In this document: positions 21,494-34,172 of the stretch, piece by piece
Layout of the letters: each line of letters opens with the position of its first letter
Numbering within the stretch: position 1 is the first letter of the stretch
Origin: Begonia masoniana
Lineage: Eukaryota; Streptophyta; Magnoliopsida; Cucurbitales; Begoniaceae
NCBI GenBank assembly: GCA_022432975.1
Contig: CM039512.1
Coordinates: forward strand, 28,753,171 to 28,817,170
Direction: 5' to 3'
DNA length: 64,000 nt
The notes under the pieces: model-generated
The model's input: the letters and a program-made list of their open reading frames with translations, nothing else
Databases searched by the model: none
Told to the model about the DNA's origin: nothing
Translations under genes and position numbers: made by a program

Positions 21494-24400
21494 CTACATA
21501 AGGTTATATGGATTGTGGGTTTGCATAGGCATACCTGTGCCATAAAGGTGAGCAGGCCCTCCATATGGACTTCCAAACTGGTTCCACTGTTGTTGTGGGG
21601 CCATCATCATCATCATCTGATGCGGCTGATGATACATAAAATTTTGCTGTTGGTTGGCCATGGCTGCCATCTGCACTGAGGGAGGTGCTGCCACCATGTT
21701 AGAGGCAAAAAATGGGTCGTGAAATGGCTGCTGGTGTTGCATCATGGGATTACCAACAGGAACTGGCTCCCATGGATTATAGCTCACATTCTGATTGTTT
21801 CTACGGATGGCATCGTCATATAAGCTGTCCAATGTGAGCTTGTCGAACCCTCCAGACTTCATATTTTAATGCAATGTGTAGGAAATATTTCAGTAATTTA
21901 TCATCCATATGATGTACAAAAGCCAATAGTAAAAAGAACACTAGTTTTCCGGGAACCAAATGGGATCTTAAGCCAATCTATTGAGCGTTTGAAGAGTGAT
22001 AGCCAAGTTCAGTTAAAAAGGGTGTGTGATCTATATTTGCAGACTGAAATAAGAAGTAAATAAAACATATACCAGCTTGCTGGCTGCTGATGCGTTTTCA
22101 TTTGAGCTTGGAGCAGTAACAAGTGCCAATTCCCATCCCGTAGTTTCATTCAATTTGTTGGGAGCAGAAGCTGGTTGTTCGGCTGAGATAAACGAAAAAA
22201 TGTGGGCAACTCAAATAGGTGCTATCGATAATTCAGCAACATCGTCCATAGAAGAACACTTTTAATCCAAGAGTAATGTATCCAGTACATTTCAAAACAA
22301 AAGCTCTCTGAACTAGAGAAATTGAGAGGTGAAAAAATATCTTTTTTTTATGCAACTTCGATCACAACTACTTCAATTTGGCTTCTTGAGGAAAATAAAT
22401 GCAGTATATTACTTAGACTGAAATGATTCAAACATACACAGTATAGATAGAAAAACTTACCAACTGGAACAATAGCCAAAGCTAGAGCATTTTTTTCGTC
22501 TAATTCTGAAGTATTTGGAACAGGATCATTCAAACCCTAGCATACAAAGAAAATTTACATTCAGAAACATAAGAACCAACCAAGAAATAAAATAGATCAA
22601 ACAAAGAAGAATATCAATGTTCCAAATTACCAACAAATCAGGTGGTTCTGTCACAGGAGCTTCTTTTACTGGCTCAGGTGGCGGTGGTGAAGGTTTCTCC
22701 TGAAGATCTTGAGCAGGAGCCTTTTCGTATTCAATGGCCAAAATTTCCTTGGGAGCAGCAATTTTACTTGCCAGCTATTACATTTGTATTCACCAACAAA
22801 AAGTTATGGTCGCATAAGCAATTCTAGAAGCAATAGGTATTTCCAGTTTTGTTCAAAAGGTAAAAAAAAAAAAACAGAAGTATTCCAAATGTGTATCATA
22901 GTTTCCACGCATCAAGTTTAATAGTATTTCATATATTATCCAGTCAAACTAAGAAAATAATAATAAGGCATGAACTATACCTGATCTTTTCGGAAAGTTG
23001 ATCCTCCAGGAGCTTCTCTCACATATTCTTCCATTGCTTGTAGAAATGATGCAGGAGGCTTGGATAAAAGACAACAGTGGAATTTTCTATTCAAATTCTA
23101 ATTTGAAAAACCAAATAGGAGATATAGAAAGCTCAAGTAAATTCTGTGGGAGAGCAGACCAGCTCAATCTTCATAAACTTTTCTCCTCGTCCAATGTCAA
23201 GGCTTTTACAAACTTCATAAAACTCTGACAATTTCTCTGCCTGAAGAAGTTAAATGTGATAAAGAAAAAACAAAACTTCATGCAATCCCGAGATAGATTG
23301 TAAATAAATCAATAACTGCTAAAAAAAATCCAAGTACTTGCCTGCTGCCCAGCACGCCTGTATATGTCCAATGCCCTCATAGCATCATGACGTTGCATCT
23401 CAAAAAACTGTCATAATAGAACTATATCAAGCTCATTTGTCGACATACAGTTTAGTTTTTTAAATATAGAATCACACAGTACCTTGTCAACTAAATTGAC
23501 TGTACCATCATTTATGGCTTGATAAATTTTAATACTTTCAGAAGCAACCTGTGTAAAATTAATAAAAGACGCTCAAGGGAATCAAAAATAAGATCAGTGG
23601 ATAAACTTGAAATAACAGATAAGAAAACTGTAAGTATCACTTACCAGTGACAGAGCCAGCTGAATGACAAAGTTATGAACTGTGCCTCCTTGTGGCTGAG
23701 GAGATAGAAAAGTCACACATTTGAGTTTAACATAGAAAAGAATTGAAGTAGCAACCAGTATGGAAATAAATGTTCAGTTTTATATTCACCTATACACACT
23801 GGTTATGTCAAAAAGTACCTGGCAACCAAGAACACGGTAAAGTAGCTCTTGCAATGCTGGTAATTTCTCAAGCAACTCAGAAGTCTCGAGATCCTTGGTC
23901 CTCTGCATCAAAATTTGCAAGTGTGATTTTTCCCAAGTCTACCTCTCTTTTCAACAAGATATGGATGTGATACAAGTTGAAAAAAAAAAACATATAAAAG
24001 AAGACAAAAAAAAAAGAAAAATCTTTAGAATTCCCCTTAAAAGTAAATAAAAGGTGTGCAATCTAAGCAATGTCCATGTAGAGAATAATACAACAGCATA
24101 GAAAAAGAGAAATATCAAATTCAGGTGAATCACCAACAACAATAGCCATTGACGAACATTCTTCAACAATAGAGTATGCAAGAACAGTGATCAATAGTGC
24201 AACAAAGGATACAATGAAATGGGAAAGAAAATACATATTAGAATAAGTCTGAACGAAGAAGAGAAGAAATGGGCTATCTTCCATCCTGTATTCCATACCC
24301 TGTATGCGTTTTGTATGAGATAGTGATATGGATTTTGGATGTTGATATATTTGCTTCTGCCAGTATTGCAGCATCTTAATTTTTTTAAATATAAGCTGTA

Positions 24401-26078
24401 TGATATAAATCTCTGCAACGTTATAAATCTGGTCTTAACAAACCATTAAGAGAAGAAACTATCAATTTTTTTTCGTTTTTAAGATTTACAGCATCAGAAA
24501 TTTTATACATATATGATCATATAATATGAATGTCAACAACCTTACAAACAAAGATCGTATAAAGACATTTACATAATTCTATGCATAAATAAGTTCTTAC
24601 CGAACGATCCATCTCAACATCATACTTTAATACTCGAAAGCATTCCATCCTCTCCTCCAAAAACAATGCATAGGTGCGGACCCAAGCTGAGTATTCCCAA
24701 GCTTCGATGAAAGATGAATAATTTCATAAAAAATTCTATTTGCCAATTAAAGCTAGTAAGAATTAAGAAACTTTGGAGAGGTTAAAAATAAAGTACCACG
24801 AGCACTAGAATCGTCTTTGAAATGAGCTAAGTTGAGCATATGACTTCTGCTCCTACCATAGTTAATGAGTTCTTCATGAAATGTGGGGTCCACTTCCCTC
24901 AAAGCGCGATGAATAACAATTAAAGTTTTCAGGGCAACCTAAACAAGAAATAGTCATTTGAAAAAACAAAATGCAGATCAGACCATCAGCATAAGTCTGA
25001 AAAGCCTCATAACAAGACTCAGCTACATGTGTGGGATTATTTAGCTATTAATTATGTCAGCCTTCTATGAGTTGAAATTAGTTTGACATAATTGGTTAGC
25101 TAAGATGCTTAATGATCAACAAATTAAAATACCTTATAGATGATTGTTTTGTTCTACATATTTCACAACCACAGGTTACAAAAGGAATATGTACACGTGC
25201 AATGCACAGAAAATGTCATTAGGACAGAAAGATTAGGAATTTTCTCCGCGGGATAAGATAAGTTCACCACTACAAACCTTATAAATTTATAATTAACTTT
25301 AAGTTTGTAATAATGTCATTTCTAGTTTTTGCCTCTGCTGCAACATCACATCATGTGGCCAAGAGATAATGGAAATGGAATACCATCAATATCTATTATT
25401 ACCAATAAATGAAGTCTTCTTTTAAACATTCTCAATTTCACTTAACTACTTACCTGAAGTCATACAAAGGCAATGATAATCTGACTTCAATTTCTTAATA
25501 TCTTATTTTTGGAACAACAGCATTCTGTCTATATCTATTATCTAAAAATGATATTGTTATCCAGTGAACTTACAGCCCAATTATGTGTCCTGCATAATCG
25601 TCTTGCAAGAGCATGGATGCAATATGCGACATCAGCCCGAGGCCTAGTAGCTGAAACAGCAGAAAAAATAGCTGCAAAGAGAAGACTTAAAGTCGTCAAA
25701 TTTCTGGAAAAACTGTGTTATGTTCTTAAAAACTAAAAGTAACAGATTAACAAGAGAAAGACATTATTTGGAGAAAAAAAAAAGAAAGAAAAAAGGGAAG
25801 TTTGACTACAACGTTGAAAAACAAATACTCACCCCTGATGTGTTTTTCTTTGGCTGGCCGCTCTACATGATTTGTTGATTTAACTATAGCAATGTCCAAA
25901 TCCTGAAATTTTAATTTGGCCATAATGACATGATTCATTGGTTGCCAAGAATTTCAACAAACATGTGTAACTCGTTTACCTTATAATCACTATTAACTTT
26001 AGCCAATGAAACTGTGGTGGTATCCTTGAGGGATCCAAGTGCTTTTCTCAAGGTGTTTTGTGTACCCCCTCCCGCCAT
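21494..26078 (-). CDS. PICALM3: ANTH-domain clathrin assembly protein, PICALM3-like (15 coding exons, 542 aa)
   Basis: Minus-strand exons: 26078-25980, 25902-25833, 25671-25574, 24938-24797, 24701-24601, 23902-23819, 23695-23645, 23548-23483, 23407-23342, 23240-23160, 23058-22981, 22774-22631, 22536-22461, 22182-22073, 21856-21494. They sum to 1629 nt in one frame. Residues 1-33 start [19 protein letters not shown]; the ANTH phosphoinositide site is [11 protein letters not shown] (K41, H45, K51); [17 protein letters not shown] helices follow. The tail has a Pro/Glu stretch, [44 protein letters not shown] and a DPF motif (HDPFF). By recall, the block order and length match Arabidopsis At5g35200 rather than ECA1 or ECA4/CAP1. 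Such proteins bind PI(4,5)P2, clathrin and SNARE cargo at the plasma membrane. All introns are GT-AG except after exon 9 (GC-AG); the donor after exon 10 (GTCTGC) is weak. No frame damage. Confidence 0.93.
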
Positions 26079-26101
26079 TCCCCCTCCCTCCGATTACAAT
26101 T

Positions 26102-26707
26102 CTACAAATTAACAAACAGGTCAACGTGATTTTCCATTGCAATCTAGAAATTACACCACAGATGTATATCACTGCAATTCAGACTTATCAATTTCAAGTA
26201 TCACAAAACACCGTCAAAGTGAGAACTGAACCAGGGAGCTCGGTGTGACGGAAAGCAATTACACACCCGATTCAGGTGCAACAAAACAAAATTCCAGCAG
26301 TGTCACACACAACTCAACAAAAATGTTAGAACAGTATAAATATTCACCACCTTTTCATCACATTCTAAAGCTGATTAAGCTTCAGCAAGAGAGAGGCACT
26401 TCAAACAAAGAAACCGCTATTAAACTTCGACAAAAACGAAGAAATGTAATTAGAGAACCAAACTATAGAAAAAAAAACATAATCAAAATCAAGGAAAACA
26501 AAGGAAGAGAAAAGAATAAAAGGAAACCTCAAAAAACATACGAACAAGATCCAACAATTTGATCTAAAACAAACAGAAGCATCAATCAATCAGTCACAAA
26601 CAAAGATCGAAGATGAATTCATGCAATGCAACGCCATACTGACCGCCTAGGCTGAGAAAAGAGAGCCGAGACTCAAGAAAACAGACAGATCAAATACCTC
26701 AGATTAC
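26102..26707 (-). other. 5'UTR intron of the clathrin-adaptor gene
   Basis: On the minus strand a CT-repeat leader (CTCTCTCTCTCTCTG) ends CCGATTCAG-GTAATCTG at 26708/26707, and TTTGTAG-AATTG at 26102/26101 restarts the leader 23 nt before the ATG. Long first introns in leaders are common in this family and often raise expression. Predicted from splice signals only. Confidence 0.6.
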
Positions 26708-26805
26708 CTGAATCGGAGCAGAGAGAGAGAGAGAGACGGGGAGTCGATAAGAAGAGTCTAAAAAATGAAGTTTTCGGTTGGGTCGTCAGCGTCTCTGTCA
26801 GACAA

Positions 26806-26817
26806 GTTATATATTTA
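26806..26817 (-). promoter_or_regulatory. TATA box of the clathrin-adaptor gene
   Basis: TAAATATATAAC on the minus strand, about 100 nt upstream of the predicted end of the leader exon and about 30 nt before a plausible start near 26775. Confidence 0.5.
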
Positions 26818-26917
26818 TTCATATAATTTATTATTTATATTTTCTAAAAATAATTATTCATTTATTTAATTGATTAAATTTTACTCTCTTGTCTTCTTCT
26901 ACGATTTTTCTTGTCAG

Positions 26918-26964
26918 GGAATACGGCATTGTAAGAACTTGTCCTCAGCCTCAAGTTAAAACAG
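26918..26964 (+). pseudogene. Possible orphan 47-nt exon
   Basis: TTTTTCTTGTCAG precedes it and GTAAGTTTCC follows, both strong splice signals. One frame reads EYGIVRTCPQPQVKT. No neighbouring exon is seen: to the right lie AT-rich sequence and the Copia LTR, to the left the adaptor promoter. It may be a remnant of a gene disrupted by the Copia insertion, or chance. Family not recognised. Confidence 0.25.
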
Positions 26965-27298
26965 GTAAGTTTCCTCTACAAACCTCCTCCTTTGCTCTCT
27001 GTTTACCTTGCCATTAAGATCTTGCCACGTGGATAACAAGTCTCAACTACAAAAAGGTAATAATTATATTTTAGGGTAAATATAAAAATATAAATCCGAT
27101 GAGAGTATTTTCAAGTTTTAATTTCATGAATTCCATCTCTTATTTAAAAGCATTAGCAACCAAGACCTTGGCATTAAACTCTGTTATAACTTAATTAATG
27201 TTCTTCAACAGTTTCTCGTTAGTCTCTCTTTTACGTTTTCTTGTCTTCTCAAAACTTTTTGCACCTTCCTCACTACCTCATCGTCGCAATGTTTATCA

Positions 27299-27299
<1 letters not shown>

Positions 27300-27330
<31 letters not shown>

Positions 27331-27719
27331 TTGCATCAAGTAGAAATACCAAGATCTTGAACAAATTGATTTTCACATATTTTATTCAAAAAGAGATAAA
27401 ACTTACTTCGATCCATGATTATGTTGTTGAAAAAACAATCTGAACTTGAAGAAATGAGTTTTTCTCTCTTAACCTTTTAAGCTTTCTTGAGTATGGTGTT
27501 GATGGAAAACCCTAGTAGGTAGGTAGACGAGAGGACCTTTTTCATCAAATTTAATTTCCATCTAATTAAATAATATACATTAGCTTGACCAATAGGATTT
27601 TAACACATGGGCCACATCAATTCCAATGAGACGTTTGAGTTTCTGAAGCTTGGAGGTTTCAAATAAAACAAAACTCATTAAATGTGTTATCTAAAGATAA
27701 CACTAAAGATTATCTAACA
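27300..27719 (-). mobile_element. Copia 3' LTR (left)
   Basis: Aligns with 45253-45684, with a longer T run (27305-27332) at its element-3' end and more substitutions than the Gypsy LTR pairs here, suggesting an older insertion. On the minus strand a purine-rich stretch CCAAGTGAGAGAA stands directly before TGTTAGATAATC, marking the LTR start. Confidence 0.8.
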
Positions 27720-28149
27720 TTCTCTCACTTGGTCCATGTGACATGATTTTTAATAATCATAATGTGCCTAATATAAATCAAATTCTTTGTTATATTTATC
27801 AAACATAATATCACTATCAAGTATACAACTAATATAGATCATAGCGGTTGTATGTCATTGCAGCGACACAGTTCCTTCCATGTATCACAATATTAATTTT
27901 ATACTCAATATGTCATATAAAAAGGTATACCATAATGGTCCACATTAATGTCTTTATTAAAGACAATTCCAATTAGTAACATAATTTCATAATTTCGTTT
28001 ATGAATGCATTCAGCATAATTAAATAGGATTCATAAATGTATATCAGAAACAATAATTAAACAAGCTCAAGAGTGTCAAGTACATACAGAACATAAACCT
28101 AAAGTTAACATTTGGGAATACTCATTCGTTCGACATGTTCTGTAAACGT

Positions 28150-28725
28150 CTTTGGTGGCAATCCTTTTGTCAACGAATCTGCAACCATAAAACTAGTGCT
28201 AATGTGTTCGATTGACACCCTTTGTTTCTGAAGTTCTTCTTTAACGGCCAAGTATTTCAATTCCATGTGTTTAGCAACTTTAGAATACTTATCATTTTTT
28301 TAAACGAAAACTGCTGCGGAGTTGTCACAATAAATTTTCAGCGGCTTGGCAATACTGTCAACAATTCTAAGTCTTGAAATAAAGTTCCAAAACCATAAAC
28401 CCTGAATTGTAGCCTCCATAGTGGATGTAGAAGTGACAGACTGTACTCTTCCATGAAATTGTACCATCGGCTAAAAGAAACAAATAGCCAAAAGTGGATT
28501 TTCTGATATTCACACACCCGGCATAATCAGAATCTGAATATCTGATCACTTCAAGATAGTCAAATCACTTATAGGTGAGCATACTATCTTTCGTTCCTTA
28601 CAAGTACCTAAATACTTTTTTTTTGCAGTTTTCCAATGATCTATGCTTAGGTTACTTTGATACCTACCCAGCATTCCGACAACAAAACTGATGTTTGGCC
28701 TGGTACAAGTCTGTGCATACATCAA
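28150..28725 (-). pseudogene. Copia RNase H region (3' part)
   Basis: Minus strand reads MYAQTCTRPNISFVVGMLGR then YSDSDYAGCVNIRKSTFGYL and ISWKS, conserved Copia RNase H blocks with the Asp of SDSDYAG. Frameshifts separate the pieces. It continues the RT end at 41055-41100 on the other side of Tekay-2. Confidence 0.88.
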
Positions 28726-29130
28726 GTGTAACACCTGGATTTTTGGGTTTTCGGATTTTTCGTCATGCAGGGGCATTTTTGTAAATATAATAAATTAATC
28801 TCGTTTTGCAAACAGGAAGTTTTATTACAACCCTAAGAATAAATTTTAATATTTGGAGGAATAAGAAAATTTGAAGAAACCAAATCGATAGACTAAATAA
28901 CGAAATAGTAGAATATTAAGCTAAAGGGCAAAATGGTAATTGTCAAGTTAAATTTTATAAAAATTATAAAATCCCTCCCCCTCCCACGTTGTGTTCATTC
29001 TGCAGAGAAGGGGGGAGAGCTTCTCCCTTAGGCGATTTTCATCGCCTCTCGACGGTTCTTCACGGCTCAACGGCGATTCCTCCTCCGATAATCAATTTCT
29101 TCTCGTTTTCTTCCTCAATCGACATTCTAG

Positions 29131-30102
29131 GTAAGGTTCTTGCGTTATGGACCGTTAGGTTTTGATTTTACGGATTATAACGGTTAGGGTTTCGATTAGG
29201 ATTTTCTCGAAATTGTCGGGTTATGTTATAAACGGTTAGGGTTACTGTATTTACGACTCTAATGGACGTATTTGTGATTATTGGATATAGTTAGTTGATT
29301 TTAATGGTGGTTGTTTGAGTTTTGGTAGTTGGAAAAGTTGAGAAACTCCATTAATGGAGGCTTAGAGATTTGTCAGCGCGAATTGCTCGATAAAATGCCC
29401 GAATGAGTTAAATTATAATTTTAGGAAATTTCCTTTAGCTAGGAGTTTCGTTAGTTTTGGAACGGTTTATTCGGATTTAGCCTTATTGACCAAATTGTAA
29501 AATGTCTTAGGTAACGAAGCTCAAAACGAGGTGCTCGGCTCGCTAGGGACGTCGAGTAAGTCTTCGTGACTTGTTTGGCCGATTTGGCCTACACCACAAG
29601 AAAAGTTATTGATTGAGGATTTGGTGATTTAGGTTGTTTTAGTGCAACTAGGATGGGTAATTAGATTTAGTTTAAGTTATTGAATGTTTAATGTCCATTG
29701 TTCGTTCTATGTTTTTAATTATGTTTAATGCATTGTACATGTCCTTGCATCACGTTTTCTAAAATAGCATGAAAAATGAACTTCCTCATATGTTTTCATG
29801 AAAAGGAAATGACTAACGAAAAGAAATGAATGCACGTAATCCCGGTCATGTCGGGGTGGGGTTTAGACATGGCTATCCTACAGGTGAAACATGTTCTTTC
29901 CCCTGGGTAGATGGAGAAGGCTATCCAACCGCCGGATGTGCCGTTTTCATCTACTGAGAGCGAACCCCCGGTGACATCCCGTTATATAACGTAAAGAATG
30001 AAAAAGAAATGCATGATTTTATGAACTACATATGCATAGCATGCATTCTCATTTACGTCGATTTACTGAGCCTTTAGCTCATAGAATGTTTCTGTGGTTT
30101 AG
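29131..30102 (+). other. Predicted leader splice module, Tekay-2 5' LTR (exon 29511-29555)
   Basis: Donor TTCTAG-GTAAGG, 380-nt intron, acceptor TGTCTTAG at 29510, 45-nt exon, donor GTCGA-GTAAGT at 29556, 547-nt intron with TTTACTGAGCCTTTAGCTCA, acceptor GGTTTAG-GTGAAC at 30102. Here the last exon base is A; the 3' LTR copy has the consensus AG. Confidence 0.5.
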
Positions 30103-30605
30103 GTGAACTCGAGAAAGATGAGGATAACGTTCCTCTACCCGATGAATGCACAGATTGAAGAAGAATGTCTGAGGGAGTGTGCTAAGCAGTCGAAGCAATT
30201 TTGACCCGTGGGAACCAAAGTATAGGTATTTTGAATATGTTAGGTAGAATTGATATGGAAATTGTATAGAAAGCTATTTAGGAATGATTAGTGACTAGCT
30301 TGATGATAATGATATGGAAGACGGTTTTTGGATGATTATGTAGTTGGGTTACCATTTTTGGATGATTTGTTAGCTTATGATGTGTATGTTTAGTTATTGA
30401 TGAAATGGATTAGATTTTGATGATTTGAGTCGGATTTTGATGATTTTAGGTTGAGGCTTTCAATTAGTGGATGTGTAAATTTTAGGTACAAATGTTATGG
30501 ATGATATTGAAGTGTTATTATGTGAGAAATTGGAGAAGATGGCAAAGGAAGGAAAAAGGAGGGATTTGGTGCGCTGGGCGCACAGCTGGCGCGTAGAGGC
30601 ACGTT

Positions 30606-30775
30606 GCCCTGCTTAGCCGATCGATCGGCGATCATGGCCGATCGATCGGCCAACGTTTCTGGAAATCGATCGCCAGCCGATCGATCGGCAAAAGGTGACG
30701 CATCTGGTGAAAAATCCAGAGCGATCGCCAATCAATCGGCTCGCCAGTCGATCGATCGACCATCGGTGGGTGTTG
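30606..30775 (+). repeat. Palindromic CGATCGATCGGC array, Tekay-2 5' LTR
   Basis: At least seven occurrences of GCCGATCGATCGGC or close variants (GATCGGCGATC, CAATCGGCT, AGTCGATCGATCGACC) within 170 bp, each self-complementary. They are spaced 15-35 bp apart. GC-rich, CpG-dense sequence continues to about 30900. Confidence 0.9.
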
Positions 30776-31150
30776 GACCTGGGCGATGAGGCGCGGGTCA
30801 GGCGTGCGGTGAGGCACGCGATGCGCGGGCGGCACAGGCGGGCGGGCATGATGTGCAAGGGCGCGCGCGCAAAATGCTAGGCGCGCCCCATGCATGCCAC
30901 TCTTTATGTTTTGGAGCCCTAAGCCTCTTTTGATGTTTCCCGACCTTAGACGAGTCGTTTTAGATATGTTTTAAGTTAGACCCTATGTGTCGATAAATGT
31001 GGATTGAATGCCTAAGTATGTTCTCTAACGAATGATGAATGAAAGGAAAGGGAAATGGAAAATTTTATGAGAACGGGCAAGGGTAAACAAAATGAATGTC
31101 ACGGTCTAAGGCTGTGGCGGCTCTGGCAGGGTCGGGGTCGCCACAATAGT

Positions 31151-31162
31151 TGGTATCAGAGC
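31151..31162 (+). other. Tekay-2 primer-binding site
   Basis: TGGTATCAGAGC, five bases after the LTR end: perfect complement to the 3' end of initiator tRNA-Met (without CCA). Confidence 0.9.
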
Positions 31163-31309
31163 TCCCGGGTTTTAAAATCGGTTCTGTAGACTACTCGACT
31201 GCACAAGCCACTACGCGGACATGCTTCCTCAACTGTAAGTACGTTTATGAGCTTTCTTTTATTTCGATTTCTTAGGATTATTTGTCTTTAACTTTATAGG
31301 GTTAACAAA

Positions 31310-31890
31310 ATGGTCCGAGGTAGAGACGCTAGGGACGAAGCCATGGATAGGTTGACAAATTTGCTTAATCGTCAGGCTCAGCATATGGATATGCAAGCTC
31401 AACATCTTGACCGACAAGCACAACATATAGATAGGCAATCTCATCAGCTCGAGACATTGATAAACCGAGAGGGCCCTAGAACCCAAGAGGTGGTTGTTCT
31501 CAATAACCACGGTATGGAGAGGTTCCTCAGAGGGTTTCAACCACACCCAGTAGAGAAAAGACAACACCAATGAGGGGAATAAAGAGGATGGGCGAGAAAG
31601 AAATTGAACGAAGCGACGGAAGCACGTATAAGAACCTCAGCATAAGCCTCGATGCCCAAGGTGTAAGAATAATCATTGTGGCGATTGTAGATTAGGTACA
31701 GACCGATGCTTTAGATGCGGAGAGATTGACCACTATGTAAAGGATTGCCTGAAGCCAGACAAAGACCAATCAGGCAGAGATCAGAAAAAGGTTATGCCAA
31801 GGATCTTCGCTTTCATCGAGCCTAGTGACGTTGATGACGATGCTCAACCATCAGTTGTTTCAGGTAGAGTTTTATCTCCACAGTTAATGG
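31310..31890 (+). pseudogene. Tekay-2 gag remnant with zinc knuckle; capsid deleted
   Basis: Starts MVRGRDARDEAMDRLTNLLN, followed by a heptad-like repeat (QAQHLDRQAQHIDRQ). After MERFLRGFQP the expected capsid of roughly 200 residues is absent, and the frame stops at 31571. In another frame CPRCKNNHCGDCR and CFRCGEIDHYVKDC (CX2CX4HX4C) follow at about 31655-31750, ending near SGRVLSPQLME with a stop. The same N-terminal layout occurs in Tekay-1. An internal deletion rather than drift explains the missing capsid. Confidence 0.85.
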
Positions 31891-33641
31891 AGTGAAGAAA
31901 AATAGAATAGAAAAGATAGTTGGAGTGATGGTTTAATGGCAATATTTGTATGATAGATAAAAGTAGGTTTGAAAATAGAGAGGTAAGAGAATAGTAGAAG
32001 GTGGGTAAGAAGGGTTCCTAGGTGAACTTCGACAAGAAGATAGTAGGTTAAATACAGGACGATATATACCTTATAGAAAGAGAGTTATGCATTAATAGGA
32101 TTAGCCTGACTTAACCATAAGAAGTTGTGCACTTAGAATTTAGTTACAATTTGAGGGATACAACCAATGAGACATAATATTTAAATAGATAGGAACTGGA
32201 CCCTAGTTGAAAAACCCTTGGAGTTTTAGGGTATGATGAATCAAAGAGAGATTTAAAGCTTAGATATAAAACGTATCGAGGGATGCTCTAGATTATTAAG
32301 GTATAATTAGTGCGTTTAAGCAAGTAAGAAAATATAACAGAGACTCATATCTTTCGGATTCGTGTGAAGTCGGGAGTATCTAGACGAAGATAGTATTCAA
32401 GAGTTCAGTTTAAGTGAATTGTTGAGAGGGTATGTAAAGTGTCGATTTCTTTTAAAAGGGGTGACGGAAGAATACAGCGTCGTGGAGGTATAATCTGAGT
32501 GATTTCGTAGAGGTGTTCATATCGGCCAATATTGATAAAGGAAATAAAGGGATTTACTCAGAGTTAGAAAGTTAACAAATTTCGAGATGATAATGGACCA
32601 AGGTTATACGAAAGGTAATACTCGAGTTACAAAATTGGCCGATCTCCAAGAAATAAGTATCATCTAAAAAGACTAGTTAATAAAGGATGATTGCCAATGC
32701 GCGAAAAGATTACGACCGACATACTATAAATGGGAGACTTAGTGAAGTTAAGGTGATCGATGAGTAGTAGACACGTTAGACATTTGGTGTTGCTTGATTA
32801 GAGATTATGAAGCCAAAAGAAAGAGCTTAAAACCTAAACGCATTAACCAATGAGAGAAAAATTTAGCACTTTAAATTGGAAGTCATGTTTAGGGGTTAAA
32901 GAAACTAGTATGACCATAGAAGGGATAGCGATTTAACTAGAGTGAGTCTATAGTTGGTAAGTTTAAGTTAAGAACCACAAACATGAGGCTTACCTCCAGG
33001 ATGGAAGTAAGAACATCAATATTCAAGGAATTAGGAAAGTTAACCTTAATGAAGAGATGTTCTAAAATATTGGAAAATAAAAAGGCAAGATTTGAGAATT
33101 TGAGTAGATTTGGATTAAGGGTGTAAACTTATCTATAACAAATTTGTAAGCAAGAAGATCGTTGGATGAATCGGTGTACGAAAGCCAAGTAGAATATTCA
33201 GAACTTGACTATAAGGAACGAAAGAGGGTAGACTAGTTAGTAAACTCGAAGTAATCCTTGCGTGATATTAAGGACAAGTGAAACAGATTGTTGGATTAAA
33301 TGAAGGTTTAAGATTGGAAGTTTAGCTCAGTGTTTAATGTCGTACGATTGTGAAATTTGCGATTTAACGAATAAGGAGAACGAGGATTTGCACGAGAAAC
33401 CATTTAAGTAAACTTAGAAGTGAGGCTAAGTTAGAAAATTTCAGAAGTACGACTCGTATTTAACAAGTCGAGACCAATGAATACATAAATGATCTAAGGT
33501 TAGATTGTATACTTTAGAGCACATCAATGGTGGAATTTAGGGACTTGACTGTACTCAGAGTTAATAGAGATTTAAGTTAGACAAATGAGAATAATGTAGA
33601 TAGTGTGAGAATTTTAGTTAAGGACATAGCGATAGAGCTCA
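31891..33641 (+). other. Tekay-2 internal sequence without recognisable coding
   Basis: About 1.75 kb of AG-rich sequence full of stops in all frames. No RT, protease or integrase motif could be found on either strand. It is probably decayed or replaced pol sequence; continuations are at 34461-34969 and 38217-38604, the last ending in a G-rich AAGGTGGGTGGAA polypurine tract before the 3' LTR. Confidence 0.5.
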
Positions 33642-33727
33642 TATAACAATCCCTTTTTCTAGTAAGATATTGTCCGCTCTGGGGATTGGGTCGTAGCCCA
33701 ATATCCTCCCCTCACAGCTTTTTTTGG

Positions 33728-33801
33728 CGAGGACTTCCCAGTCGGTCACCCAACATGGTACTACTTTCGCCGAAGCACTTTTAACTTCGGAGTTCTTATA
33801 G
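33728..33801 (-). other. 5S rRNA-like segment in left Cassandra LTR
   Basis: Minus strand: AGAACTCCGAAGTTAAAAGT, then GTGCTTCGGCGA, AGTAGTACC and GGGTGACCGACTGGGAAGTC, closely matching plant 5S rRNA from its promoter box A through box C to the 3' part. The 5S start is missing, so this is not a 5S gene. Confidence 0.85.
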
Positions 33802-34172
33802 AATCCGTTGCCAATTGTACTCAAAAACGCGTCTAACTATCTTGGAAAGGTGTCCTAACATATGTTTCATTTTCATATACTTCCCCAAGAAATGCGGGAT
33901 TGTGAAGACTCTCTCTTTATGACCTGGGATTTGCCTATACTCGAGTCCGGGATCCACCCCGCAACCCGAGATTTGCCCCGCAGTCGTACTCATACGTACA
34001 CATCTGGGTCATCACAATCACTCCCCCTCGAGGCCCAATGTCCTCGTTGGCCACATTTCTGGTTGGGTACAAGCTCTGATACCATTTGTAACAACTCTTT
34101 TTCCTAGTAAGATATTGTCTTCTCTGAAGATTGGGCCGTAGCCCAATATCCTCCCCTCACAGCTTTGTTTGG

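Larger units (their letters stand above)
28726..31145 (+). mobile_element. Tekay-2 5' LTR
   Basis: 2420 bp, TGTAACACC to GGTCGCCACA. TATA-like TTATAAAA motifs lie around 28955-28972, followed by a CT-rich stretch and TTCATTCTGCAGAG, shared with the solo LTR at 4350. It contains the splice module and the CGATCG array. Confidence 0.93.

Noticed and set aside
21151..21679. Plus-strand open frames over the adaptor 3' end
   Set aside because: Antisense shadows of the last exon and 3'UTR, without recognisable domains.
21494..26078. Assignment of the clathrin-adaptor gene to ECA1 or ECA4/CAP1
   Set aside because: The 542-residue length and the blocks [25 protein letters not shown] and [17 protein letters not shown] fit the At5g35200 group as I recall it; the Gly/Arg-rich insert of the ECA4 group is absent.
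31151..31162. tRNA-Met gene fragments at several TGGTATCAGAGC sites
   Set aside because: Each lies just after an LTR end and is only 12 nt long; these are primer-binding sites.
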